Positions 8,232 to 17,713 of a stretch of 37,180 nt of DNA are shown here, piece after piece; the first letter of the stretch is position 1; each line of letters starts with the position of its first letter. Below the pieces are notes generated by a model. That model was not told the DNA's origin, did no database searches, and saw only the letters and a program-made list of their open reading frames with translations. The position numbers were made by a program, and so were the translations under genes. Source of the stretch: Thermoplasmatota archaeon (GTDB lineage: Archaea > Thermoplasmatota > Thermoplasmata > Thermoplasmatales > Thermoplasmataceae); assembly GCA_023489435.1 (NCBI GenBank), contig JAMDCA010000018.1:1-37180 (forward strand), in the 5' to 3' direction.

Positions 8232-10649
8232 TCAGAAGAGTTTTGATTGCATGGAGCCCTGGTCCTGATCCTCATCTGGTGACACCTTGCTCCTTTCCTT
8301 ACCTTTCCCTGAAGGCACTCCTTCTGTAAACTGGAACAGGCTGGCCTGATTGTTCTTGTTGAAACCGTAATCTTCCGCGATGCCTTCCAGCACTCGGTCA
8401 AGAGTTTCTTCCACCCGCCTCGCATAATAATCCCAGTCAGGCTTGAACTTAAATTCAGACCCGTCAATGTAAGGTTCAACTTCCTGCGGAGATTTCTTGC
8501 TGTTGGTTACAATCCAGGAAACCTTCATTCCAGGGATAAATGTCTCACCCTGTTCCATGAGCTTCTTTGCCACCCTTACATTTGCCAGGGATTTCTCTTC
8601 CTTGTACTGGTCGAATTGCTTTACGGTTCTGGAGATCACAAGGCTCTCTATATTTATGGATGGATCGCCGCGCCTGACCATGTCCAGTGTCTGGTTCCTG
8701 AAATTCACAGCACCTTCCACATCCCTGTTCATGACAAAATCAAACACCTTTGAAAGAGATTCGCTCTGCAGGTCAAAGGAATCTGTCCTCCTCACTTCAT
8801 ACCCTCTGACCAGAACTTCACCTTTCTGGGACTCAGGGTATACTATTCTACCTGCGTAACGCTTCTTGGCGCCGTGAGAGAAAAGTGGATCCATTACTTT
8901 CTCGAATTCAACTATTACGCCCTCTTCTGTGGAGAGCCTTTTGCTGAGTTCTATTCCAACTCTGGCTGCCTCTTCGTGGCTTGATGCGCCGGATTCAATG
9001 AATATGCTGTCAGTGTCGCCATAGATGACTTTGTAGTTCTCGTCCTTGAGTTTTTCAATGAGTGCCTTGATTGTGTTCCTGGCATAGGCGGTGACTGCCC
9101 CGCCGATCTCAAGGTTTGTGAATCGCCAGAATGAGGAAGCCAGAACACCATAGAAAGTGTTCATAAGAATCTTAATTGCCCCCTGCACTCCGTCGTAATA
9201 TTCCTTTTCCTCTGGAGACGAAGCTGCCTTCATAAGTTTCTTGACCTTATCCCTTTCATCCATGAGCTCCCTGAGCAACCTAGGCACAAGCCCTTCCCTG
9301 TGCTCCTTGTCCAGGAATCTTACACCGTTGGGAGCCTCAATCTGGCCTTTTGGATCAAAAGTTGTAAAGCAGATATTGTATTTCATAATCATAGACGGAT
9401 ACATGCTCTTGAAGTCCAGCACCACTACATTGTCGTATATTCCTGCACCAATGCTGTGCACATATCCGCCTTCAATGGGTGCGGATTTCATGCTCCTTGC
9501 AGTCATTGGGACCCCAATTTTCTCCTGATCTGCCTTTCTTATGAGGAGTGAGTCCACGTAGTTGCTGGTTCCGCCGTTTGTAACATCATCGAGGGGAAGC
9601 TTTGTTACAGTGCTCATGAACATATTCCTGTCCATGAGACGAAGTTTGTTGAAGATCTGGAGTGTCAGGTCAGCATCCTTGATACAGTACTGAACAACCT
9701 CCTCGGGCCGATTCTGGAATTCCTCTTCGATCTTCAGCCTGTTTATGTTGTCTTTACCTTCTCCCAGCAGTTCTTTTGCCACATAGTTAAGCGTTTCATG
9801 TTTTGGGTGCAATACTTTCTTCACACCCCACCAGGTGTCTGCAATAATTCTACCATGCATTCGCCAGTACTGGCCCTGGATCCTGTGTGGTTCCTCAAAG
9901 TCCCTGCCAATCCTGAAAGGTATCCTGTACAGGCTCATCCTGTACTTGACAACCGGAAGGTCGTAACCATCTATGTTATAGCCGGTCACTACGTCGGGGT
10001 CCTTGGAGGTTACTAGCTTGTTGAATCCCCATAAAATGTCTTCCTCGCTACCCCTGATTGCACCTTTTTCCCAGCTTGTGCCGTCAAATATAGAGTAGCC
10101 GATTACGAGAATATTGCCATACTGTTCATTATTCCTGGTTTCAATGGCATTTTCAATGTCAAAGCTGAGAATTTTCAAGGGTGGATTGAACTCAGTTACG
10201 TTTCTTATTTCATTGATCTTTATCACAATATCTGTGGTGAAGTGCTTCTTCTCTGCTTCTAGTTCCTCTCCTTCTATTTCCACGCAGGAACCAAGATCCT
10301 TGTCGTAAATGAATCTGTGATGAAACGGGATGTCAGCAGCCATGACTCCAAATTTTTTTCCACACTTTTCCCTCAACTGGGGAACCATCCAGGGGGATTT
10401 GACATAGATGCGTTTTACATCCTTTTCTGCTCCATCAATCCAGAGTTTTTTATCCTCAAATCTCTCAAATTCTGGATCCGCCCTGTACATTCCCAGGCAG
10501 GCCTCATTTGGTTCCACTAGATCGAAATATGGCTGGAAGCCGAAATAAAGTGCAGTAACCGATTTCCCGTCCTGTGTTCGGCCAAACAGCTCCACAGCCA
10601 CGTCCTTGCGCCTGTATGAAGCCACAAGGATTCGCATCTTGACATTCAT
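8232..10649 (-). CDS. polB: Family B DNA polymerase (PolB)
   Basis: Replicative or repair DNA polymerase with 3'-5' exonuclease. Exonuclease motifs: LSFDIE (about residue 165), GYNIDGYDLP and YCIKDADLT. Polymerase motifs: DFKSMYPSM (A), KILMNTFYGVLAS (B) and YGDTDSIF (C). All key acidic residues are present. Near the C-terminus QASLFQF fits a PCNA-interacting QxxLxxF box, and the last residues are QSKLF. The open frame extends upstream to TTG 10766, with ATG at 10718 and 10685. I prefer ATG 10649 (or ATG 10637), because similarity to the family begins at MRILVASYRRKDVAVELFGRT and the extra 39 residues are not family-like. No clear SD decides the start. Confidence 0.94.
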   Translation of the reverse strand: MNVKMRILVASYRRKDVAVELFGRTQDGKSVTALYFGFQPYFDLVEPNEACLGMYRADPEFERFEDKKLWIDGAEKDVKRIYVKSPWMVPQLREKCGKKFGVMAADIPFHHRFIYDKDLGSCVEIEGEELEAEKKHFTTDIVIKINEIRNVTEFNPPLKILSFDIENAIETRNNEQYGNILVIGYSIFDGTSWEKGAIRGSEEDILWGFNKLVTSKDPDVVTGYNIDGYDLPVVKYRMSLYRIPFRIGRDFEEPHRIQGQYWRMHGRIIADTWWGVKKVLHPKHETLNYVAKELLGEGKDNINRLKIEEEFQNRPEEVVQYCIKDADLTLQIFNKLRLMDRNMFMSTVTKLPLDDVTNGGTSNYVDSLLIRKADQEKIGVPMTARSMKSAPIEGGYVHSIGAGIYDNVVVLDFKSMYPSMIMKYNICFTTFDPKGQIEAPNGVRFLDKEHREGLVPRLLRELMDERDKVKKLMKAASSPEEKEYYDGVQGAIKILMNTFYGVLASSFWRFTNLEIGGAVTAYARNTIKALIEKLKDENYKVIYGDTDSIFIESGASSHEEAARVGIELSKRLSTEEGVIVEFEKVMDPLFSHGAKKRYAGRIVYPESQKGEVLVRGYEVRRTDSFDLQSESLSKVFDFVMNRDVEGAVNFRNQTLDMVRRGDPSINIESLVISRTVKQFDQYKEEKSLANVRVAKKLMEQGETFIPGMKVSWIVTNSKKSPQEVEPYIDGSEFKFKPDWDYYARRVEETLDRVLEGIAEDYGFNKNNQASLFQFTEGVPSGKGKERSKVSPDEDQDQGSMQSKLF

Positions 10650-10914
10650 GTTGCCATAATATTGGATCCTAGGTTTTAATTCCATCGAATTACTGGTGCC
10701 CGCTGGAATGCCAGCCATTCCTTTCCCCCTTTCACAAAGAAGGCTTTGAAAGAACTTTTCTTCCAAGCCATTAACTTCAATGAATGGTCATGGGCCTGTG
10801 ATTGGAATGAAACTCACCAAGCTAAGGGATGAACAGATTATTTATCTTCAATAGTTTTAGACCTTCCTTTCAACACTGCAACAAATTTCGATGTCAGGAA
10901 ATGTAGTTGCAAAG

Positions 10915-10926
10915 GTTATATAATTG
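10915..10926 (+). promoter_or_regulatory. TATA box of the SHMT-CBS-TldD-TldE operon
   Basis: GTTATATAATTG, a strong archaeal TATA match in the 220-base interval upstream of 10988. Transcription would start near 10945-10950, giving a leader of about 40 bases with the purine-rich AAAGGGGAAG before the ATG as ribosome binding site. Nothing else recognisable lies between polB and this gene. Confidence 0.5.
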
Positions 10927-10987
10927 GATAACAATTGATTGGTCGTGGCTATTATTTTTTTGAGTTTTTTAAAGGGGAAGATGCTCA

Positions 10988-12166
10988 ATGAGTGAAATTC
11001 TGAAACTTGTGGAAAAGCATGACGAATACAGAGCGGGAACTCTTAACCTCCAGGCCTCGGAAAATGTCCTTAGCCCTGATGTGAGGAAAGCCCTGGCGTC
11101 AGATTTAGGGTCAAGATATTCCCTAGTACTCAATGACCATGATGCATATGGCGGCACCCGATACACCCAGGAAATCCTGGAAAAAACAATGGAACTTACC
11201 GCAAAGGTTTACCGGGCCAAGTATGCGGAAGTGAGGCCTACCGGTGGCCACATTGCCGCGCAGGTCATCCTGCTTTCACTTATGCAGAGGAAGAGAAACC
11301 TCCTGTCCATACCTGAAAAATATGGCGGATATACTGGATACCAGAGCGGATATCTCCCACAGATGTTTGGTGTCCAGAACTATGATATACCATTCAATCA
11401 GGAAACTCAGGAAGTTGACCTTGAGAAGACTGAAAAGGCAATGAAATCCTCCAATCCTGCACTGATGGTACTTGGACAGTCATTCTTCCTCAAACATTAT
11501 GATCTAAAACCCCTCCGGGAATTATCAGACAAATATGACTGCACACTTGCATATGATGGCTCACACGTCATGGGTCTTATCGCCGGGGGCGCTTTTCAGC
11601 AGGATGCACTGAACTATTGTGATGTGCTCTTCGGGTCTACACACAAGACATTTTTCGGGCCGCAGGGAGGAATCATCCTTTCCAATGATGAGGACCTTAT
11701 GAACAGGTTCAGAAAGAACCTGACATGGAGGACCATGGATAATTTCCATCCTTCCCGTGTTGCGGCACTGGGAGTGGCAATGGAAGAGATGATCAATCAT
11801 GGGAATGAATATGCACACTGGGTGGTCAAGAATTCCAGGTCCCTGGGAAAACTCCTCTCAGAAGGGGATGTTAAGCCCCTCTATGCTCCATGGTATTCTG
11901 AAACTCACCAGCTGGGGTTGTCGCAGAAATCACTCGAAAACAAGAGCCTCAATTTCAGGAAATTCAGTGAATTGCTTGAAAAGAACAGGATTATCATTGA
12001 CAGGGAAGGAAGAGTTGGAACTGCTGAAATTACAAGAATGGGAGTCACCAACATGGAGAAGGTTGCTGGCTTCATAAACAGGGCATCGGCCGGAGAAAAT
12101 GTTTCAAAAGAAGTTGAAGATTACGTATCCGGCTTGAAGATGACCTACTGGGGTGAACCCCAGTGA
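10988..12166 (+). CDS. glyA: Serine hydroxymethyltransferase-like PLP enzyme
   Basis: 392 residues, somewhat shorter than typical SHMT (about 420-430). Fold-type I PLP enzyme with LQASENVLSP near the N-terminus (compare LIASEN in SHMT), a D190-G-S-H193 cofactor segment and the PLP lysine K220 in STHKTFFGPQGG, matching the SHMT signature. SHMT interconverts serine and glycine with a one-carbon carrier. N-terminal details (LVLNDHDAYGG in place of the usual Y-E-G-Y-P-G-x-R-Y-Y-G-G) differ, so a divergent or retuned SHMT is possible. ATG 10988 is preferred because ATG 10981 stops after four codons. Its stop overlaps the start of the CBS gene (GTGA), first in a four-gene operon. Confidence 0.78.
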   Translation: MSEILKLVEKHDEYRAGTLNLQASENVLSPDVRKALASDLGSRYSLVLNDHDAYGGTRYTQEILEKTMELTAKVYRAKYAEVRPTGGHIAAQVILLSLMQRKRNLLSIPEKYGGYTGYQSGYLPQMFGVQNYDIPFNQETQEVDLEKTEKAMKSSNPALMVLGQSFFLKHYDLKPLRELSDKYDCTLAYDGSHVMGLIAGGAFQQDALNYCDVLFGSTHKTFFGPQGGIILSNDEDLMNRFRKNLTWRTMDNFHPSRVAALGVAMEEMINHGNEYAHWVVKNSRSLGKLLSEGDVKPLYAPWYSETHQLGLSQKSLENKSLNFRKFSELLEKNRIIIDREGRVGTAEITRMGVTNMEKVAGFINRASAGENVSKEVEDYVSGLKMTYWGEPQ

Positions 12167-13263
12167 AGGTCTCCGAGATAATGACCTCCAAAAACCTTGT
12201 AACTTTGCCCTCAACCTCCACGGTCGCAGACGCACTTTCGAAGATGAGAAACACTGGTATCCACCAGGTACCCATACTGAATGGCAAGCGATATTCCGGA
12301 ATGCTGAGCTACAGGGAAATTCTCAGGAGAAGGAGCATACGCAGCAATTCCAAGGTGGAGTCCTTCATGATTAGAACTGCAAAACTGTCCTCAAACTCGG
12401 ATGTGAAATCCGCAGTTAAGCTGCTCATGGACAGTGGGCTTGCAGCGCTTCCTGTGGTTGATTCAGGCCACCTGACTGGCATCCTCTCCAGGACCGATAT
12501 TCTCAAGAACCTTCAAAAGATCGTCCCAGCCTTTGAAATGAAGTGTTTTGAGGTAATGTCTTCAGACCCGGTTCTGGTCCAGGATGATGAACCTGTTTAC
12601 AGGGCACTTGAGAAATTCAGATCACTTGACGAATCAGAGATGCCGGTGGTATCCTCCACTGGAAGCTTTCTCGGAATTCTCCGGGTTGATCAGATCTCGC
12701 AGGACAGGTTGCTAAATTCCACTGAAAGGGTTACTGCTGGCGAGGTCGCGGGCGAAGCTGAAAAGACTGCAGTTAAAATCGGATCGCTTGGCTTGGTACA
12801 CGTAAAGGCAGATCCGGACATGACTGTAGAAAAATGTGCTTCCCTGCTTGTAGAGAACAAAATCAGGGCAATACCTGTAGTGGATAGCTCAAACAAGGTA
12901 GCTGGCGTAATAGATTCATCCGACATTATAGGGGTAATAGATACCGGAGGCAACAAAGACGGGATCCTGATTCAGGTTTCAGGTCTTGAGCCATGGGATG
13001 ATGACTTGTACGATATCCTGTACCACAACGCAAGCAAACTTGTAGCAAGGCTCCCTATGCTTGCCGGGATAAAAGGGGGCCACATGGATTTCCATGTCGC
13101 AAAGTACCACAACGAGGGCAGAACCAAGTTTTCAGTTAGAACTCGCCTGGTTGGAGGAAGTGTCAACATGGCGATAAACGACTACGACTGGAACTTCGGG
13201 AAATGCATTGACCGCATTATGGTAACCTATGACAACAGGCTATCCAAGAGAAGGGGCAAATAA
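12163..13263 (+). CDS. Four-CBS-domain protein with HPF/RaiA-like C-terminal domain
   Basis: 366 residues. Four CBS motifs occupy about 7-58, 66-120, 128-180 and 205-260, each with the V(P/L)-V-x-D-x-x-x-x-x-G-I pattern (HQVPILNGKRYSGML, AALPVVDSGHLTGIL, EMPVVSSTGSFLGIL, RAIPVVDSSNKVAGV). CBS pairs bind adenine nucleotides. The tail (about 266-366) begins ILIQVSGLEPW and has a long helix, beta strands (MDFHVAKYHNE, KFSVRTRLVGG) and a final basic helix ending NRLSKRRGK, resembling the layout of ribosome hibernation factors of the HPF/RaiA type. This resemblance is my inference. GTG start overlaps the SHMT stop (GTGA), with GGGGTGA just upstream as SD. Confidence 0.8.
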   Translation: MKVSEIMTSKNLVTLPSTSTVADALSKMRNTGIHQVPILNGKRYSGMLSYREILRRRSIRSNSKVESFMIRTAKLSSNSDVKSAVKLLMDSGLAALPVVDSGHLTGILSRTDILKNLQKIVPAFEMKCFEVMSSDPVLVQDDEPVYRALEKFRSLDESEMPVVSSTGSFLGILRVDQISQDRLLNSTERVTAGEVAGEAEKTAVKIGSLGLVHVKADPDMTVEKCASLLVENKIRAIPVVDSSNKVAGVIDSSDIIGVIDTGGNKDGILIQVSGLEPWDDDLYDILYHNASKLVARLPMLAGIKGGHMDFHVAKYHNEGRTKFSVRTRLVGGSVNMAINDYDWNFGKCIDRIMVTYDNRLSKRRGK

Positions 13264-13266
13264 GAA

Positions 13267-14652
13267 ATGGAAGGGGACCTCATCCACAAGATCCTTGACT
13301 ATGCCTCATCCCGCTCCAAATTTGCGGAGGCAAGGTACATGGACCTCAACGTAAACCAGGTTGGTTTCAGGAATGGCGAATTCCAAGGCTTGAATTTCGA
13401 TTCAGAGCGCGGATATGCAGTGAGAGTTGTAAACAGGTCAATAAGCATGGCATACAGCGATTCAAATGACTGGACCCGCGTAAAAGAGTCCATAGACAGG
13501 GCAATTGAAAAGTCGAATTTTGATGGAAAGAACAGGATATACGAAGGAGACGCCATTAAGGACAGTTGGAAGGTAAGAGCAAAGAAGAAGCTTGAGGATT
13601 ATTCCATAGAGGACAGGGTCACCATTGTAAGGGAAAACGATTCTGCAATGGGAAGCTCAGGAGCCTCTGTCAGAGTAAACTCCATGGTTGACAAGAGGAT
13701 AAATCAGTTTTATGTCAACTCTACTGGCTCGGAAATCAGCGGAGAAATTTCCCGGCTTTTTTATTTCTACCTTGTGGGAGTGGCGGAAAGTGGAGAATTT
13801 GAACAGTCCACGGAGCAATTTGGTTCTTCTTCCGGTTTCGAATTCATTGAGAAACTGGATCTGCAGAACAGAATAGAACAGGACTTGACTGATCTCCATC
13901 AGTCTGCTGAGGCACCGAGGATTACCCCTGGCAAATTTGATATTATAGTGGGGCCAGAAATTTCAGGAATAGTCGCACATGAGTCTTGCGGCCATCCCAC
14001 TGAGTATGACAGGATCATTGGCCGAGAGGGCGCACAGGCTGGGGAATCATTCCTCACCGGGAAGGAATTTCCACTTAAGATAGGGTCTCCCGTAGTCAAT
14101 GTTGTGGACAACCCTTCTCTGGGCGGCAGTTTTGGATTTTACAAATACGACGATGAGGGCATTCCTTCAAGGAAGAGATACCTGTACAAGGGAGGCGAAA
14201 CCAATGAATTCATTCTGAACAGGGAAAGTGCAGCTCAACTGGGCACCGCCTCCAACGCAGGTGGAAGATCTTCATCCTGGAATCTGGAACCGCTGGCGAG
14301 GATGAGCACCACCTATATTGAACCGGGGGACTACAAATTCGATGACCTGTTTGACGGCGTGCGAAGAGGGGTTTACATTAAATCCTTCACAGAATGGAAT
14401 ATAGACGACATCAGGTTTAACGAGAAATATGTGGGTAAAGAGGCTTACCTGATCACAGACGGAGATATCTCCGGCAGGGTTAGAAGGCCAACAATAGAGA
14501 CAAACACCATCAAATTCTACAGCTCAATTGATGCCGTAGGCAATGACCTGGAGTTCAGCGCCGGAATGTGCGGAAAAGGAGACCCGGAGCAGGGAGTGGA
14601 TGTCTGGATGGGTGGTCCCCACATGCGTCTCAGGGGGGTCTACCTCCAATGA
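13267..14652 (+). CDS. tldD: TldD-like metalloprotease subunit
   Basis: 461 residues. TldD and TldE form a dimeric zinc protease that cleaves unfolded peptides and matures peptide antibiotics in bacteria; archaeal targets are little known. The active-site motif is H238-E239-S-C-G-H242 (IVAHESCGHPTEYDRI), the HExxxH form typical of TldD. The C-terminal beta domain is complete, with GGRSSSWNLEPLARMSTT and TDGDISGRV. ATG start 4 bases after the CBS stop. The stop overlaps the tldE start (ATGA), so subunit synthesis is probably coupled. Confidence 0.92.
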   Translation: MEGDLIHKILDYASSRSKFAEARYMDLNVNQVGFRNGEFQGLNFDSERGYAVRVVNRSISMAYSDSNDWTRVKESIDRAIEKSNFDGKNRIYEGDAIKDSWKVRAKKKLEDYSIEDRVTIVRENDSAMGSSGASVRVNSMVDKRINQFYVNSTGSEISGEISRLFYFYLVGVAESGEFEQSTEQFGSSSGFEFIEKLDLQNRIEQDLTDLHQSAEAPRITPGKFDIIVGPEISGIVAHESCGHPTEYDRIIGREGAQAGESFLTGKEFPLKIGSPVVNVVDNPSLGGSFGFYKYDDEGIPSRKRYLYKGGETNEFILNRESAAQLGTASNAGGRSSSWNLEPLARMSTTYIEPGDYKFDDLFDGVRRGVYIKSFTEWNIDDIRFNEKYVGKEAYLITDGDISGRVRRPTIETNTIKFYSSIDAVGNDLEFSAGMCGKGDPEQGVDVWMGGPHMRLRGVYLQ

Positions 14653-15959
14653 GCCAATTTGACCTGGACAAAGCCATGAACAAGTTAAAATCAAGAGGTT
14701 TTGACGAATATGCAACTGAACTCTCATCTTCCAGAACTGAACAGGTAAGGTTTTCCAGGAACAACAAAGACCTTTACAACATCTGGGACCAATCCACACT
14801 TGTAATTTTTGCTTCGAGGGGCAAAAGGACTGTGACAACCAGTGTGAAGGATCCGGACCGCCTTGATTCCAGCATTGAACTGCTTTGGGGGCTTGCCGGT
14901 AAAATCCCGGAAAATCCTTCATTCGAAGGCATTAATCCAGAGACGCAGGAAGGTTACAGGGTTGAGAAATTGGCGGGAATTGACTATGACCTGCATGACT
15001 TATCTCAAGAGGTTGTCAACTCCTCACTGGAAGCGGGCGCCGAGAGAGCAGCGGGAGTACTTTACAACAGGACTAACACTATCGAGGTAAGGACAAAATA
15101 CAACCAGTGCACTTTCACCACTGGTGGGCTTGAAGTGGTCATCCGATCGTTCAAGGGAAACAACACCGGGCAAGAAGGCAGGCACTTTGGCCTGAAGGAA
15201 AAAGTGGATTCCAAGAAGATTAGAGAGATAGGGCACCAGTCTGCTGAGGCATTATCATTGGCCCCTGGCAGGGTTGATTTCAATCCGGGAAAATATGATG
15301 TCCTGATGTCGCCATATGTTATTGGAAACCTCATGTCATATAGCTCCAGCTTTCTTTCGTATTATTCAGTGGAAACCGGATTGAGCTGCTTTTCTGAATC
15401 ATTGAACAAAGGGGTGTCCTGTGATTCTTTCACTCTTGTGGATGACCCAGTTGATTCAACGGGAGTCGGGTATAGGGCATGTGATGATGAAGCCACCAAG
15501 ACCGGCCCTAATGTGCTTATAGAAAATGGGGTACTGAAAAACTACATGCACTCTTTTTCCACTTCTGCCCATGCTGGTACAAAAACAACCGGGAATGCCG
15601 GAATTATCTCTCCGGGAGCCTGGCAACTGAAGGTGTTGCCTGGAGCAGAATCTGCACCGAAAATGATTTCAGAACTGGATGAAGGTCTATTGATCAACAA
15701 CTGCTGGTATACAAGATACCAGGATTACAGGAATGCCATATTCTCCACTGTCCCGAGAGATGGGGTTTTCTACGTAAAAAACGGTGAAATTCAGGGTTCT
15801 GTGACAGGAATAAGAATTAGCGATTCTATCCCCAATGTGCTAAGTGGAATCACTGGAATTTCCAGGGAAACAAAGAATGTGAAGTGGTGGGAGGAGATTG
15901 CTGCTTCCAACATGCCATATGTACTCTCTGAAAAAATTGGCATTACAAAATCTTTCTAA
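14649..15959 (+). CDS. tldE: TldE/PmbA-like protease subunit
   Basis: 436 residues from ATG 14649. The open frame extends upstream to 14568, but ATG 14649 overlaps the tldD stop as ATGA and starts at the expected MSQFDLDKAMNKL, so the longer form is rejected. The protein matches the PmbA/TldE partner, which has the same fold as TldD but lacks the HExxxH zinc motif, as here (SPYVIGNLMSYSSSF replaces it). The C-terminal part has TTGNAGIISPGAW and NNCWYTRYQDYRNAIFST, typical of the family. Last gene of the operon. Confidence 0.9.
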   Translation: MSQFDLDKAMNKLKSRGFDEYATELSSSRTEQVRFSRNNKDLYNIWDQSTLVIFASRGKRTVTTSVKDPDRLDSSIELLWGLAGKIPENPSFEGINPETQEGYRVEKLAGIDYDLHDLSQEVVNSSLEAGAERAAGVLYNRTNTIEVRTKYNQCTFTTGGLEVVIRSFKGNNTGQEGRHFGLKEKVDSKKIREIGHQSAEALSLAPGRVDFNPGKYDVLMSPYVIGNLMSYSSSFLSYYSVETGLSCFSESLNKGVSCDSFTLVDDPVDSTGVGYRACDDEATKTGPNVLIENGVLKNYMHSFSTSAHAGTKTTGNAGIISPGAWQLKVLPGAESAPKMISELDEGLLINNCWYTRYQDYRNAIFSTVPRDGVFYVKNGEIQGSVTGIRISDSIPNVLSGITGISRETKNVKWWEEIAASNMPYVLSEKIGITKSF

Positions 15960-15982
15960 AAAATAAGTTTATAAAATAAAAA

Positions 15983-15998
15983 TTTTTTTGAAAAAAAA
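15983..15998. terminator. Bidirectional T-rich terminator between tldE and the permease
   Basis: T7 at 15983-15989 ends plus-strand transcription, and A8 at 15991-15998 (a T run on the minus strand) sits directly after the convergent permease stop. Archaeal termination at oligo-T runs needs no hairpin, which fits. Confidence 0.5.
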
Positions 15999-17648
15999 TT
16001 ATTGGGTGGTCTGTGGCTGGACGACTTCCTGCTTAACTGCTTCTGTGAACTCAGGGTGTGTATATTTTTCCTTAAGGGCAGTCAGGACACCGAATGGATA
16101 GAAAACAGCCACTGTGACTAAGCCTGTTATTACAGTTCCCATTTCGAAGGAAATGTAGTTGTAAAGCCCGTCAGATGATATGCCAATTATGGCCACCATG
16201 AAGACCAGGTATAGAATGTACCACAGTGAGTTGAACCAGTTCATCTTTTCCTTGTTTGTTGTGAACCAGCTTATTATGCCAAAGATTACGACCCCACCAG
16301 TAACTATCTCCAGTGAATACACAATTGAAGTCCAACCGTCCCAGAATATGATCAGGGAAGCAAGCCCCATTGCAATGGGCGCAACTATTGACATGCCTCT
16401 GTACATATTATGTGCCTTGGTAGTGTCCTGCCTGCGTGAAGCCATCAATGCAACAGGGTTTGTTATGAAACCAATATAACCGGCATCCACTGCGTAATCA
16501 ATAAGATTGTAGATGCTCGGGGCTGGTGCCGATACCAGCACGATAAATGCGCCTACTCCAGCAAACACTAAGAGGGACCATATTGGGATAGCATATTTGC
16601 TGTGGAGAGTTTTCATGAAGTTACCAACGAAACCTGTCCTTCCCATTGCAAATAGAATTCTTGTCCCACTTCCAAGATAAATGTATCCTGTTACAAATGG
16701 AGCTAGAAGCCCGGCAATAACTGCTATTACAAAAATACCCTCAAGACCGTTTGAGTGTGCGAATATGAAGAATGGGTTTGTTCCATAGGAATAGTTTTCC
16801 AGGGCAGTCCAGTTTCCTGGCGTGATTCCAAGTGCGCCCCAGTTTATGCTTGAAAGGACTGCAAATGCAATGGAAATATAAATCAGTGTTTCAATTATAA
16901 CTGTCAGGATTACTGCTTTTGTTACATGTTCCTTCTTCTTGGACTCTTCAGCCAAATCCGGAATTACCCTTATACCACCGAAATCATACATTGCCAGAGG
17001 CATTGCCAGCAATATGCTTATCGGACCTATTTTTGGGAACGTTCCATAGGTTGAAAGGTTGCTCCAGTTGGCCACGAGGAAGATAAGCCCAAGTGACATT
17101 GCCAGATAGAATGCTAACTTGACTAAACCAAGGTACTTGGTTGAATTTCCAAATCTCCTTACTCCAAAATAGTTGAAAGGCACAAATGCAAGCAATAAAG
17201 CAAGTCCTATTAGTGATCCAAGAACAGTTGGCGTTCCTGCTGATGAAAGCAGGTTGGGCCAGTGGTACTGGCTGGCGAAGTACTGAAAGCCTGCAACAAT
17301 GGAGACCGCCTCAATTGGTGGTATGAAAATGTACCACGCCAGATCTGACATAGAATTGATCAGGTTTGTCATACGGCCGTGGGTATACAGCGAGAACCTT
17401 GTTGGCCCACCGGCTTCGGGATGAACTTTGGACAGTTCCATGTAAGTAAAACCTATTGATGTATAGATTAGGCCTCCAAATATAAAGGCAAATATGGCTC
17501 CCGGCCCAGCAATGGATACCATTCCAACAGTGCCGAAAAGTGCACCATTCCCCATGGCTCCAACAACTCCAATAATAACGAGCTGAAACAGAGTGAGCTC
17601 TTTTCGCAATCTTGGTTTCTTTCTTTTTCCTTGAATGTTCTGTTCCAT
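15999..17648 (-). CDS. APC-family amino acid permease
   Basis: 549 residues with about 12-14 hydrophobic segments. The first helix, LFQLVIIGVVGAMGNGALFG, holds the small-residue break typical of helix 1 in amino acid/polyamine/organocation transporters, preceded by a basic cytoplasmic start (GKRKKPRLRKELT). Central helices contain PLAMYDFGGIRVIPDLAEESKK, matching the F-(G/E)-E family signature around helix 6. The protein imports amino acids across the membrane by proton or cation coupling; the specificity is unknown. ATG start with a purine-rich AAGGAAAC immediately upstream and a strong TATA box at 17701-17713. It sits next to two peptidase genes, so amino acid or peptide use is a reasonable theme. 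Confidence 0.9.
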   Translation of the reverse strand: MEQNIQGKRKKPRLRKELTLFQLVIIGVVGAMGNGALFGTVGMVSIAGPGAIFAFIFGGLIYTSIGFTYMELSKVHPEAGGPTRFSLYTHGRMTNLINSMSDLAWYIFIPPIEAVSIVAGFQYFASQYHWPNLLSSAGTPTVLGSLIGLALLLAFVPFNYFGVRRFGNSTKYLGLVKLAFYLAMSLGLIFLVANWSNLSTYGTFPKIGPISILLAMPLAMYDFGGIRVIPDLAEESKKKEHVTKAVILTVIIETLIYISIAFAVLSSINWGALGITPGNWTALENYSYGTNPFFIFAHSNGLEGIFVIAVIAGLLAPFVTGYIYLGSGTRILFAMGRTGFVGNFMKTLHSKYAIPIWSLLVFAGVGAFIVLVSAPAPSIYNLIDYAVDAGYIGFITNPVALMASRRQDTTKAHNMYRGMSIVAPIAMGLASLIIFWDGWTSIVYSLEIVTGGVVIFGIISWFTTNKEKMNWFNSLWYILYLVFMVAIIGISSDGLYNYISFEMGTVITGLVTVAVFYPFGVLTALKEKYTHPEFTEAVKQEVVQPQTTQ

Positions 17649-17700
17649 ATGTTTCCTTAAGACTATGCACTTAAAAGCCTTCGTAGTAAAGTTTAAATAT

Positions 17701-17713
17701 GAAATATATAAAC
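17701..17713 (-). promoter_or_regulatory. TATA box of the permease gene
   Basis: On the minus strand GTTTATATATTTC, close to the archaeal TATA consensus. Its centre is about 60 bases from the ATG, implying a leader of about 35 bases. The interval 17649-17824 contains no gene. Confidence 0.55.

Noticed and set aside
10650-10766. 39-residue N-terminal extension of PolB
   Set aside because: Starts with TTG and is unlike the family; several ATGs follow, with homology beginning at about 10637-10649. Kept as an open alternative.
14568-14648. Upstream extension of the tldE frame
   Set aside because: It lies fully inside tldD; ATG 14649 overlaps the tldD stop and matches the family N-terminus.
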